Assembly: GCA_024280945.1 (NCBI GenBank)
Contig: JAMXLO010000039.1
Location: 1 to 64,000, forward strand
Direction of reading: 5' to 3'
DNA from: Acetobacteraceae bacterium
GTDB taxonomy: Bacteria > Pseudomonadota > Alphaproteobacteria > Acetobacterales > Acetobacteraceae
DNA: 64,000 nt
Shown: one piece after another, positions 20,659-28,125 of the stretch
Layout of the letters: the number at the start of each line of letters is the position of its first letter
Position numbering within the stretch: position 1 is the first letter of the stretch
Translations under genes and position numbers: made by a program
Notes under the pieces: generated by a model
The model's input: the letters and a program-made list of their open reading frames with translations, nothing else
Database searches by the model: none
What the model was told of the DNA's origin: nothing

Positions 20659-21992
20659 CGCAACATCTCCTCCATATAGTGAAAGCGCGTGCGGTTTGCC
20701 GGCCAGAAGGTACCGTCGGCGAATCCCGAACAGAGTTCTTCGTGGCTATAGCCGAGCAGACCTTCAACGATCTCTTGTGTGTGCTGACCGATCAGCGGAC
20801 TTGGGCTGTGATTCAGCGCCGGGGTTCTCGACAGTTCAAATGGAGCATTCTGAACCAGGTGCTGTCCGAGCGCCGGATGCTCTATCGGCGAGTACATCTT
20901 CCGGTGGCGCAGTTGCGGATCATGCTCGACGCGGTCTTCCGCACTCTGCACGGGAAGGGCGCGGACTCCTCCAGACTGGCATTGCTCCGTCAGCTGGTAT
21001 TTCTCCAGCGTCATGCTCCACGCTTCAATTCGCTGGTCCAGTTCCTCCTGGTGCTGCAGCCGCCCAGTGAGCGTGGCGAAGATCTCCGAGGTGGCCCACG
21101 ACGGCGACCCCATAACCTGAATCAATCGCTGCCACTCTTCGTCGTCATGGCAGACAATGACGCACCAGTCATTGTAGCCACCAGGATGCGTGCGATAGGC
21201 ATTGTGCGGCGCAACTGTCGGTCCGCGGTAATTATTGAGCAACGGCGTGCCGGGCCAGTGGGCACGATTGCCTGGCGGAAACCCCGCGCGGCGCGATCCG
21301 CGCCCGTTCACCGTGAAGTCCAGCAGAGCCGGACCATTGAGCGGAATACTGGCCACCATCTGCGACAGGTCGATATGCTGGCCGCGTCCGGTAGTATTGC
21401 GATGGTAGAGGCCGGCTAGTGCGCACATCGCGCCGTACATGCCGCCGGTATCATCCATGTACGACCAACCCCAGCCGGCCGGCGGCTTGTCGGGCAGACC
21501 TGACAGGAGAGTCAGGCCTGAAACAGCCTGTGCGACTGGACCGAATGTCGTGTAGTGGTGGTTCCTCCCTGTATGGCCATAGCCAGACATGGATACATAA
21601 ACGATATCGTGCTTGATCCTGCATAACACATCGTAGCCGAGGCCCCAGTTTCGCAGCACACGTGAGCTGAAATTCTCGATGACGATGTCGGAGATGGCGA
21701 TCAGGCGCTTCACCACCTCCAGGCCTTTGGCGCTGCGCACGTTCAGGCTAAGGCTCTTCTTGTTGACGTTCGTATCGTTGAAATTGCCCGAGGTGTTGAG
21801 GTTCACCTCGAGGTGCTGCGGTGTCGTTGTGCTGGGCAATCGGCCGCGCTCATTCTCAGGCCACTCGATCTTTATGACCTCGGCGCCGAGAGCACCCAGC
21901 CAGCGCGTGGCCCATGGTCCGGCCCGAACCCAACTGAAATCCACTACGCGGACGTTTTCGAGCGCGCGCCGTCGAGACGCCGCGTCAGTCAC
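20655..21992 (-). CDS. CoA-transferase family III (CaiB/BaiF), copy 2
   Basis: 445 residues, paralogue of the downstream gene. It has VRVVDFSWVRAGPWATRWLGALGAEVIKIEWP and the catalytic aspartate in GRGQHIDLSQMV. Four-base overlaps on both sides, with the alcohol dehydrogenase gene upstream and CoA-transferase copy 1 downstream, show tight translational coupling. It probably works together with copy 1 on an acid produced by the neighbouring dehydrogenase pathway; that link is inference. Confidence 0.93.
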   Translation of the reverse strand: MTDAASRRRALENVRVVDFSWVRAGPWATRWLGALGAEVIKIEWPENERGRLPSTTTPQHLEVNLNTSGNFNDTNVNKKSLSLNVRSAKGLEVVKRLIAISDIVIENFSSRVLRNWGLGYDVLCRIKHDIVYVSMSGYGHTGRNHHYTTFGPVAQAVSGLTLLSGLPDKPPAGWGWSYMDDTGGMYGAMCALAGLYHRNTTGRGQHIDLSQMVASIPLNGPALLDFTVNGRGSRRAGFPPGNRAHWPGTPLLNNYRGPTVAPHNAYRTHPGGYNDWCVIVCHDDEEWQRLIQVMGSPSWATSEIFATLTGRLQHQEELDQRIEAWSMTLEKYQLTEQCQSGGVRALPVQSAEDRVEHDPQLRHRKMYSPIEHPALGQHLVQNAPFELSRTPALNHSPSPLIGQHTQEIVEGLLGYSHEELCSGFADGTFWPANRTRFHYMEEMLR

Positions 21993-23080
21993 GCCCCAAC
22001 GCCGAAATCGACGAGCTGTCGAAGTACATTACCCTCCTTCAGCTTTGCATACCCTTCGTTGATGTCGTCGAGCTTGATGTGGCTGGTGATCAGGTGGTCG
22101 AGCTTAAGGTGACCCTTCTTCCAGGCATTCAGCAAACGTGGCATGTCGACACGGAAGCGATTACTGCCCATTGAGGACCCCTGGATTTTCCTCTCGCGCA
22201 GGAAATCATATGCGTGCAGCTCGATCTTCATGCCGAATGGCACCATCCCTATGATTGTCGCGGTACCGCCAGGACGGAGACATTCGAATGTCTGTTCGGC
22301 GGTCTTCTTCAGGCCGACCGCCTCGAACGCGTATTCCACTCCGCCGCCCGTGAGCTCCTTGATGGCCTCGACCGGATCGGCGTTGCTCGCGTTGATGGTA
22401 TCCGTTGCACCCATCTCCTTGGCCGTTTCGAGTTTTGATGAGATCGTGTCGACTGCAATGATCCGGTCAGCGCCGGCTATTGCGGCACCATTCACGGCGG
22501 ATAAGCCGATACCGCCGCAACCGAACACAGCGACTGTACTGCCGGCTGTTACCTTGGCCGTATTGATGACGGCTCCAGCACCGGTGATGACGCCGCATCC
22601 GACGAGCGCTGCCCGATCCAACGGGATTTCTGGGCCGATCTTCACCACTGCGTTCTCGTGCACGAGCATCTGCTCGGCGAAGGTCGAAAGATTGAAGCAC
22701 TGCACGATCGGCTTTCCGTTCAGGAACAGCCGCTGCGCCTTGCCGGGCGGCATCTTGACTGCAGTGTTGTTGCACAGATTGGGGCGGCCGGTCGTGCAGT
22801 ACTCGCAGGTGCCGCAGAATACCGAGGTGCAGGTGATGACCTTGTCGCCGGGGGAGACATAGGTGACTTCGCTGCCGACCGCTTCGACGACCGCCGATGC
22901 TTCGTGGCCGAGCACACAAGGCGTGGGCATCGGATACAGACCTTCGATGAAGTGTAGGTCACTGTGACAAAGGCCGGTAAATGCAGTCCGCAGCAGGACC
23001 TCGTGCGCTGCTGGTTTGGCGATCTCGAGGTTCTCGATCGCCAACGGCTGACGCGCCTCGTGCATAACAGCGGCTCGCAT
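21989..23080 (-). CDS. Zinc-dependent NAD(P) alcohol dehydrogenase
   Basis: 363 residues, medium-chain dehydrogenase. The catalytic zinc site is C38 (GLCHSD), H59-E60 (LGHEA) and a later cysteine in LVGCGV. The structural zinc lobe is C89-x2-C92-x2-C95-x7-C103. The Rossmann motif FGCGGIGLSA is intact. The pattern is close to the class III/AdhC-like group. The ATG at 23080 follows an AGAGGGAAG site and is preferred over a longer frame. First gene of the operon with two CoA-transferases. Confidence 0.93.
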   Translation of the reverse strand: MRAAVMHEARQPLAIENLEIAKPAAHEVLLRTAFTGLCHSDLHFIEGLYPMPTPCVLGHEASAVVEAVGSEVTYVSPGDKVITCTSVFCGTCEYCTTGRPNLCNNTAVKMPPGKAQRLFLNGKPIVQCFNLSTFAEQMLVHENAVVKIGPEIPLDRAALVGCGVITGAGAVINTAKVTAGSTVAVFGCGGIGLSAVNGAAIAGADRIIAVDTISSKLETAKEMGATDTINASNADPVEAIKELTGGGVEYAFEAVGLKKTAEQTFECLRPGGTATIIGMVPFGMKIELHAYDFLRERKIQGSSMGSNRFRVDMPRLLNAWKKGHLKLDHLITSHIKLDDINEGYAKLKEGNVLRQLVDFGVGA

Positions 23081-23277
23081 GTGGGCTTCCCTCTTCGTGA
23101 GCTGGTTGTCCCGGTATTCGGCAGAGCAGATCACCGATCCGCGTGTGCTGCAACCCGATGGCCGCGAAGCACGGCCGCTGACCGCAAGTGGCCGGGCATC
23201 GGACAACTGGTGGGTTCGCTGATCCGCCGATCAGGCGGGCCCCTTGATTCGCATCTGCTGCTGCCGAGGTAGTGGGC

Positions 23278-24225
23278 ATGCGAATTTTCGTCGCCGGAGC
23301 CAGCGGCGTTATTGGGCGCCGCCTTCTGCCGCTGCTTGTCGCCGCCGGGCATCATGTGACGGGCCTTACCCGAACGCCCGCAAAGGCAGACCTCATTCGC
23401 GGTAGCGGCAGCGAGGCCGTGGTCGCAGATGGGCTCGATTCCGTGGCGATGCGGTCCGCTGTATGTGCCGCCAAGCCTGAAGTCATCGTGCACGAGATGA
23501 CATCGCTTTCCGGCGCAATGGAGCTTCGAAACTTCGACAGCGTATTCGCGCAAAGCAATCGCCTGCGCACCGAGGGCCTCGACATCCTGTTGGGGGCTGC
23601 CCGCGAGGCAGGCACGCGCCGCATCGTCGCGCAAAGCTATTGCGGTTGGCCCTATGCGCGCACCGGCGGCCCGATCAAATCGGAAGACGACCCGCTCGAT
23701 CCCAATCCGCCGCGGCGTCAGCGGCAGACATTGAGTGCCATTATGCGGCTCGAAAGCACTATCGCTCAGGCGCGAGACATCGGCGGCGTCGCCCTGCGTT
23801 ATGGCGCGCTATACGGGGCGGACACTGGAATGCTGAGCACTTGGGTGTGCGACCAGGTTCGGCGCAGACGCATGCCGCTGATCGGCACTGGTGAAGGCTG
23901 GTGGTCATTCCTGCACGTTGACGATGCCGCAGCGGCCACCGCTGCTGCTGTCGAACACGCGGCGAGCGGAATATTCAACATCGTTGATGACGAGCCCGCG
24001 CCGGTACGGGAATGGCTGCCGACACTGGCTTCCATCCTCGGCGCAGGACCACCGAGGCGCTTGCCGAAATGGCTGGCGCGACTGTTGGCTGGCGAAGTGA
24101 TTACCAGCATGATGACTGAAATGCGCGCCGGGTCGAATACGAAGGCCGCACGATGCCTGGGCTGGCATCCGGCACACGCGTCCTGGCGCGAAGGCTTTGT
24201 CGACTCGCTCGGTGGCTCGAGATAG
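23278..24225 (+). CDS. NAD-dependent epimerase/dehydratase (atypical SDR)
   Basis: 315 residues. The N-terminal dinucleotide motif GASGVIGRRL is clear, followed by an SDR-extended body with a LHVDDAAAATAAAVEH segment. The usual YxxxK catalytic pair is not obvious, so this may be an atypical member acting as an isomerase or reductase, or binding nucleotide only. GAGG lies ahead of the ATG at 23278; an in-frame GTG two codons earlier is possible. Divergent from the dehydrogenase operon. Confidence 0.85.
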   Translation: MRIFVAGASGVIGRRLLPLLVAAGHHVTGLTRTPAKADLIRGSGSEAVVADGLDSVAMRSAVCAAKPEVIVHEMTSLSGAMELRNFDSVFAQSNRLRTEGLDILLGAAREAGTRRIVAQSYCGWPYARTGGPIKSEDDPLDPNPPRRQRQTLSAIMRLESTIAQARDIGGVALRYGALYGADTGMLSTWVCDQVRRRRMPLIGTGEGWWSFLHVDDAAAATAAAVEHAASGIFNIVDDEPAPVREWLPTLASILGAGPPRRLPKWLARLLAGEVITSMMTEMRAGSNTKAARCLGWHPAHASWREGFVDSLGGSR

Positions 24226-24271
24226 CGTTTTTTGTCCAAATGAATGCTGTGCTTCGGCCAGAGCCGAAGTG

Positions 24272-25339
24272 TTACGGCCGGTACCGGTGCATCACTTCTG
24301 CCAGCCGATCCAATGGGAGAGCATGCGCGGTATGGCCGGCATATCCGGTCATTGTCTCGGCGGCCGTCAGCGCATTGAGGATCGCCTCCTCGGTCGCTTC
24401 GGCTGCTGCCTGGAACAGCGGGTTCATGGCGTCGGGAGACAGCATGCGCAGTGCGCTGATCGCCTCGCCCTGCCGCACGTGGTTCCCGGTGGCGAAGGCA
24501 AGAAAGATGTCGCCACTGCCGTTGAAGCCGACTCCGCCAACCCAGGCCAGCCCGGTCGTTGCGCGTCGCGCCAGGCGCTGGCATTGGATTGGCAGTATCG
24601 GCGCGTCGGTCGCCAGTATGGCGATGATCGAGCCGGCATCGCGCGGCACGTCGCGATGCGACGGCACGGCCTCGGTGCTGATTTCCCTGCCGACAGGCAC
24701 GCCGTCGACCCGGAGCAATTCGCGTGCGCCATAGTTCGCCTGCACCAGCGCGCCGACGGTGAAGCTCTCGCCAGCCGTTGCGACGATGCGCGATGCAGTT
24801 CCTGTGCCGCCCTTGAACTCGTGGCAGATCATGCCGGTGCCGCCGCCAATATTGCCCTCGGCGACCGGTCCCGACGCCGCTGCATCGAGCGCGGCGATCG
24901 CGTGGTCTGCGGTTACCGGAAAGCTGGCGGCGTCGCTGAGCCATCCATCGTAGGTTTCGGCTACCACCGGAAGCAGCCAAGGCATCTTCACCTTGTCGCG
25001 GACCGCCAACGCGCAGACCGCATCCCGCACGACGCCAACCGAATGCGTGTTGGTGATGCAGATAGGTGAGGCCAACAATCCCTGTTCGGCGATCCACGCC
25101 CAGCCGGTCATCTCGCCATTGCCGTTGAAAGCGTGGATACCCGCAAACACCGCGTCGCTCCACAGTTCCGGTCCGCGTGGCCAGATCGCAGTAACGCCAG
25201 TACGCACCACATGCGGTTCGTCACGGATCAACGTGGTGTACCCGACGCGGACACCAGGCACATCGGTGATCGCGTTCCACTGCCCGGGCGGCAGCGCCCC
25301 AGTGACGATGCCCAAGTCACGCAGTCTGGCGCGTGGCAT
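24272..25339 (-). CDS. P1 family peptidase (DmpA/beta-peptidyl aminopeptidase type)
   Basis: 355 residues, Ntn-hydrolase fold of the DmpA family, which cleave N-terminal L-, D- or beta-amino acids. The self-processing site is visible as Gly236-Ser237 in DAGSIIAILATDAP; Ser237 would become the N-terminal nucleophile of the small chain. GNIGGGTGMICHEFKGG is also family-typical. The start codon lies inside the end of the LysR gene (23-base overlap), so both are translated from one message. Substrate unknown, but D-peptides would suit the D-aminoacylase-like gene nearby. Confidence 0.92.
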   Translation of the reverse strand: MPRARLRDLGIVTGALPPGQWNAITDVPGVRVGYTTLIRDEPHVVRTGVTAIWPRGPELWSDAVFAGIHAFNGNGEMTGWAWIAEQGLLASPICITNTHSVGVVRDAVCALAVRDKVKMPWLLPVVAETYDGWLSDAASFPVTADHAIAALDAAASGPVAEGNIGGGTGMICHEFKGGTGTASRIVATAGESFTVGALVQANYGARELLRVDGVPVGREISTEAVPSHRDVPRDAGSIIAILATDAPILPIQCQRLARRATTGLAWVGGVGFNGSGDIFLAFATGNHVRQGEAISALRMLSPDAMNPLFQAAAEATEEAILNALTAAETMTGYAGHTAHALPLDRLAEVMHRYRP

Positions 25340-26249
25340 GTTGGCCCTCCGCCGAAGTCAGCGACCGCGCCTGCTCCAGCAGCCAATCGCGAAAGATCAG
25401 CAGACGAGGCGACGGTTCGATATGGTCAGGATAGACGATGTAATATGATCGATCAGCACGCACTGCATGCGGTACGGGGCGCACCAGCCGTCCTGCCTCG
25501 AGTTCAGGCTGTGCCAGCAGGCGGCGCGAGAGCGCGATGCCCAGACCGGCGATCGCCGCCCGCAGCAGAATATCTGTTTCGGCGAACGCCATGCCGCGCT
25601 GCGGCGGTGGTGCGGTCATCCCCAGTGCCTCGAACCATTGGGCCCATGGCTGCAACGGCGTGTGCAGCAGTCGCGACCTGGCCAGCTGATGCAGCGTCTT
25701 TGGCAGACGGCCGTCATTGAAACGGGGACTGCATACAGGGAACACGTCCTCATCCGCCAACAGCACGGCATGGGTACCGGGCCACTTGCCGCCGCCATAG
25801 CGCACCGCGAGGTCGACATCCTCGGAGGCGAAATCAGTCAGCAACGGGCTGGCACGGATGTTGATGTCGATATCAGGATGCCGCGTGCCGAAATCAGCCA
25901 GCCGTGGAATAAGCCAGTGTGCCGCGAATGCCGGCAGCACGCTGACGGTGAGTGCGCGTTGCGGCCGCCCGCGTACCTCTTCGATCCCACGTGCGATGCT
26001 GTCGATGGCATCGCGCACGGTGTCAGCAAGTTGGCGACCTGAGCCGGTCAGTTGCACGCCGTGACTCTTGCGGTGGAACAATGCGAAACCGAGCTCGCGT
26101 TCCAAAGCCTTGATCTGGTGGCTGATCGCACCGTGCGTCAGATGCAATTCGTCGGCCGCCCGCGAGAAATTCTGATGCCGCGCCGCCGCTTCGAAGGTGC
26201 GCAGCGCGGCCAGAGGCGGTAGGCGCTGTGAGCGGGATTCACCCATCAT
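25317..26249 (-). CDS. LysR-family regulator, GcvA-like
   Basis: About 310 residues. The N-terminal winged helix-turn-helix reads NFSRAADELHLTHGAISHQIKALERELG, followed by a periplasmic-binding-protein-like effector domain (LTVSVLPAFAAHWLIPRLADF...). That order and wording are typical of GcvA-type LysR proteins. Start codons cluster at 26246, 26249 and 26261; none has a strong ribosome site. It overlaps the P1 peptidase gene, an unusual same-strand arrangement for LysR, which more often sits divergent to its target. Confidence 0.93.
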   Translation of the reverse strand: MMGESRSQRLPPLAALRTFEAAARHQNFSRAADELHLTHGAISHQIKALERELGFALFHRKSHGVQLTGSGRQLADTVRDAIDSIARGIEEVRGRPQRALTVSVLPAFAAHWLIPRLADFGTRHPDIDINIRASPLLTDFASEDVDLAVRYGGGKWPGTHAVLLADEDVFPVCSPRFNDGRLPKTLHQLARSRLLHTPLQPWAQWFEALGMTAPPPQRGMAFAETDILLRAAIAGLGIALSRRLLAQPELEAGRLVRPVPHAVRADRSYYIVYPDHIEPSPRLLIFRDWLLEQARSLTSAEGQHATRQTA

Positions 26250-26324
26250 GTGAGAAAACATCGTTACCAGTCGGCTGTCCACAAGCCTATCTGGTTGCCG
26301 GTGCTCATGGCAGGGAGGCCTCGC

Positions 26325-26864
26325 ATGCCGCGCGCGTTCACCACGCTTGCTTTCAGCCCCGCGGTTCGCGCCGCGCAGGCGCGGTATGGCTCGCGCGAGA
26401 GAATGCAGCAGCTTGCGGCGCGCGAACCCGAACGGGCAGCGCTTTCCGATGAGATGCAGCAGCGGCTGCGCGTCGCGAACAGCGTCATCATCGGGACTGC
26501 GAGCCGCGACGGCTGGCCTTACATGCAGCATCGCGGCGGTCCGCCTGGCTTCATCAAGGTATTGGCGCCGGATGAGCTCGCTTTCGCCGATTACGGTGGC
26601 AACCGACAGTACATCACCGTCGGCAACCTGGCCGAAAACGACCGCATGTTTCTCCTTCTGATGAACTACGCCGAGAGGACCCGGCTAAAGGTCTGGGGCC
26701 GGGGCAGGGTTGCAGACGACGATCCCGCGCTGTTGGAGCAGGTACGCGATCCGGACTACCCGGCGCGCCCGGAGCGCGTGATCCGCATGCACGTCCAGGC
26801 GTGGGACACCAACTGCAACAGCCATATCCCGCACCTGATATCAGAAGACACTGGCGCAGCGTGA
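26325..26864 (+). CDS. Pyridoxamine 5'-phosphate oxidase-family flavin-binding protein
   Basis: 179 residues of the PPOX split-barrel fold: ANSVIIGTASRDGWPYMQHRGGPPGFIKV and NRQYITVGNLAENDRMFLLLMNYAERTRLKVWGRG are characteristic of general FMN-dependent or stress-type members. An AGGGAGG site precedes the ATG at 26325. Substrate unknown; likely binds FMN or F420-like flavin and handles small oxidised compounds. Divergent from the LysR gene. Confidence 0.88.
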   Translation: MPRAFTTLAFSPAVRAAQARYGSRERMQQLAAREPERAALSDEMQQRLRVANSVIIGTASRDGWPYMQHRGGPPGFIKVLAPDELAFADYGGNRQYITVGNLAENDRMFLLLMNYAERTRLKVWGRGRVADDDPALLEQVRDPDYPARPERVIRMHVQAWDTNCNSHIPHLISEDTGAA

Positions 26865-26886
26865 GCCAATCGGGTAGGAGGGCGCA

Positions 26887-26961
26887 ATGTCCTGCCTCGT
26901 GAACAAGCGCATGGTGAAGAACTGGAAGCCCGGTCGGGCATCCTGGGCGTGCGCGTGTTGA
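26887..26961 (+). CDS. Candidate 24-residue leader peptide upstream of asd
   Basis: A 25-codon frame with a very strong ribosome site (AGGAGGG, six bases before ATG), ending in codons for Trp-Ala-Cys-Ala-Cys then TGA. A small hairpin (GCCCG-GT-CGGGC) lies inside it, and a terminator-like hairpin follows 22 bases after the stop, ahead of asd. The layout is that of transcription attenuation. The codon bias (2 Trp, 3 Cys) does not match an obvious end product of the aspartate pathway, so it may instead be an independent microprotein. Confidence 0.45.
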   Translation: MSCLVNKRMVKNWKPGRASWACAC

Positions 26962-26983
26962 CGGCAGCGACATAGCACCACCC

Positions 26984-27018
26984 AAGGCCCCGCCGGCACC
27001 GGACGGGGCCTTTGCTTT
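26984..27018 (+). terminator. Hairpin terminator or attenuator between leader ORF and asd
   Basis: The stem AAGGCCCCG (26984-26992) pairs with CGGGGCCTT (27004-27012) across an 11-base loop, followed by TTGCTTT. It is GC-rich with a modest T-tract. It could end the PPOX/leader transcript or regulate read-through into asd 44 bases further on. Confidence 0.65.
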
Positions 27019-27061
27019 CCAGGCACTCGTCTCCGCCGGCCCAACCAACGGAGCGAGTTCA

Positions 27062-28081
27062 ATGAGCCTGCAGCATCCCATCGTCGCAATTGTCGGTGCC
27101 ACCGGCGCGGTCGGCGCCGAGTTGATCGCCAGTCTGGAAAGCCGCGCGTTTCCACTGGAACGATTGCGCCTGTTCGCCTCTGAACGCTCAGCCGGTCGCA
27201 GGTTGCTGTTCCGCGGCGAGGGTATTCCGGTCGAGCAACTGAACGAGGACAGCTTTCCAGGCACCGACATCGCGCTGTTCTCGGCCGGCAGTGTGGTGTC
27301 GCGGCGGTTCGCGCCGATGGCGGTGAGGCAGGGCGCGGTGGTTGTAGACAACTCCTCGGCTTTTCGCATGGAGCCGGCGGTACCGTTGGTGGTGCCCGAA
27401 GTGAACCCTGAGGCGATCGCCCGCCACATCGGCGTCATCGCCAACCCCAACTGCGTTGCCATCGTCGCCGTGGTGCCGCTCTGGCCGCTGCACCGGCACA
27501 TCCCGATCCGCCGGGTGGTTGCTGCCACGTATCAGGCGGCGTCGGGTGCTGGTGCCGCGGCGATGGAAGAACTGCGCGCCTCCACCGCCGCCTATCTGCA
27601 GGGCGCTGCCTACCAGCATCGGGTGCTGGCGCATCCCTATGCCTTCAACCTGTTCAGCCACGACACACGAGTGGATCCCGCTACCGGCTACAACGAGGAA
27701 GAGACCAAGGTGATGCGCGAGTTGCGCAAGATCATGGCCGCTCCGGACCTCAGGATAGGCGTCACCTGCGTGCGTGTGCCGGTGTTGCGCGCCCACTCCA
27801 TCGCGCTGACGGTGGAGTTCGAGCGCCCGATCGCCCCGGAGCAAGCCCGCGAGGTGCTTGCTGACGCATCAGGTGTCCGCATCGTGGATGACGTGGCCGG
27901 CAACCACTTTCCGATGCCGATCGAGGCCTCAGGCCAGAACGACGTGCTGGTTGGCCGGATTCGCCGCGATGTCAGCGATCCCTCGGGGTGCTCATTGGCG
28001 ATGTTCGTCGCTGGCGATCAGCTGCTGAAGGGCGCGGCGTTGAACGCGGTTCAGATCGCTGAACGGTTGATAAGCGGTTAG
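27062..28081 (+). CDS. asd: Aspartate-semialdehyde dehydrogenase
   Basis: Reduces aspartyl phosphate to the semialdehyde for lysine, threonine, methionine and diaminopimelate synthesis. 339 residues. It has the NADP motif VGATGAVGAEL, the catalytic cysteine in NPNCVAIV, the substrate arginine region and VRVPVLRAHSIALTVEFE. The length and motifs are those of the common Gram-negative/Gram-positive Asd type 2. It is transcribed alone and may be controlled by the leader and hairpin upstream. Confidence 0.96.
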   Translation: MSLQHPIVAIVGATGAVGAELIASLESRAFPLERLRLFASERSAGRRLLFRGEGIPVEQLNEDSFPGTDIALFSAGSVVSRRFAPMAVRQGAVVVDNSSAFRMEPAVPLVVPEVNPEAIARHIGVIANPNCVAIVAVVPLWPLHRHIPIRRVVAATYQAASGAGAAAMEELRASTAAYLQGAAYQHRVLAHPYAFNLFSHDTRVDPATGYNEEETKVMRELRKIMAAPDLRIGVTCVRVPVLRAHSIALTVEFERPIAPEQAREVLADASGVRIVDDVAGNHFPMPIEASGQNDVLVGRIRRDVSDPSGCSLAMFVAGDQLLKGAALNAVQIAERLISG

Positions 28082-28093
28082 GATGAAGTGACC

Positions 28094-28120
28094 GGATGAG
28101 CGCCTGAATTGCGCTCATCC
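28094..28120. terminator. Shared hairpin between convergent asd and nfrA
   Basis: A perfect 10-bp stem GGATGAGCGC / GCGCTCATCC with loop CTGAATT lies midway between two converging genes. It has no strong T-tract on either side, but its position suits a bidirectional terminator. Confidence 0.65.
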
Positions 28121-28125
28121 AATCG

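Noticed and set aside
26865-27061. SAM or lysine riboswitch upstream of asd
   Set aside because: None of the conserved cores of known SAM or lysine riboswitches could be matched; the leader-peptide plus hairpin explanation fits better.
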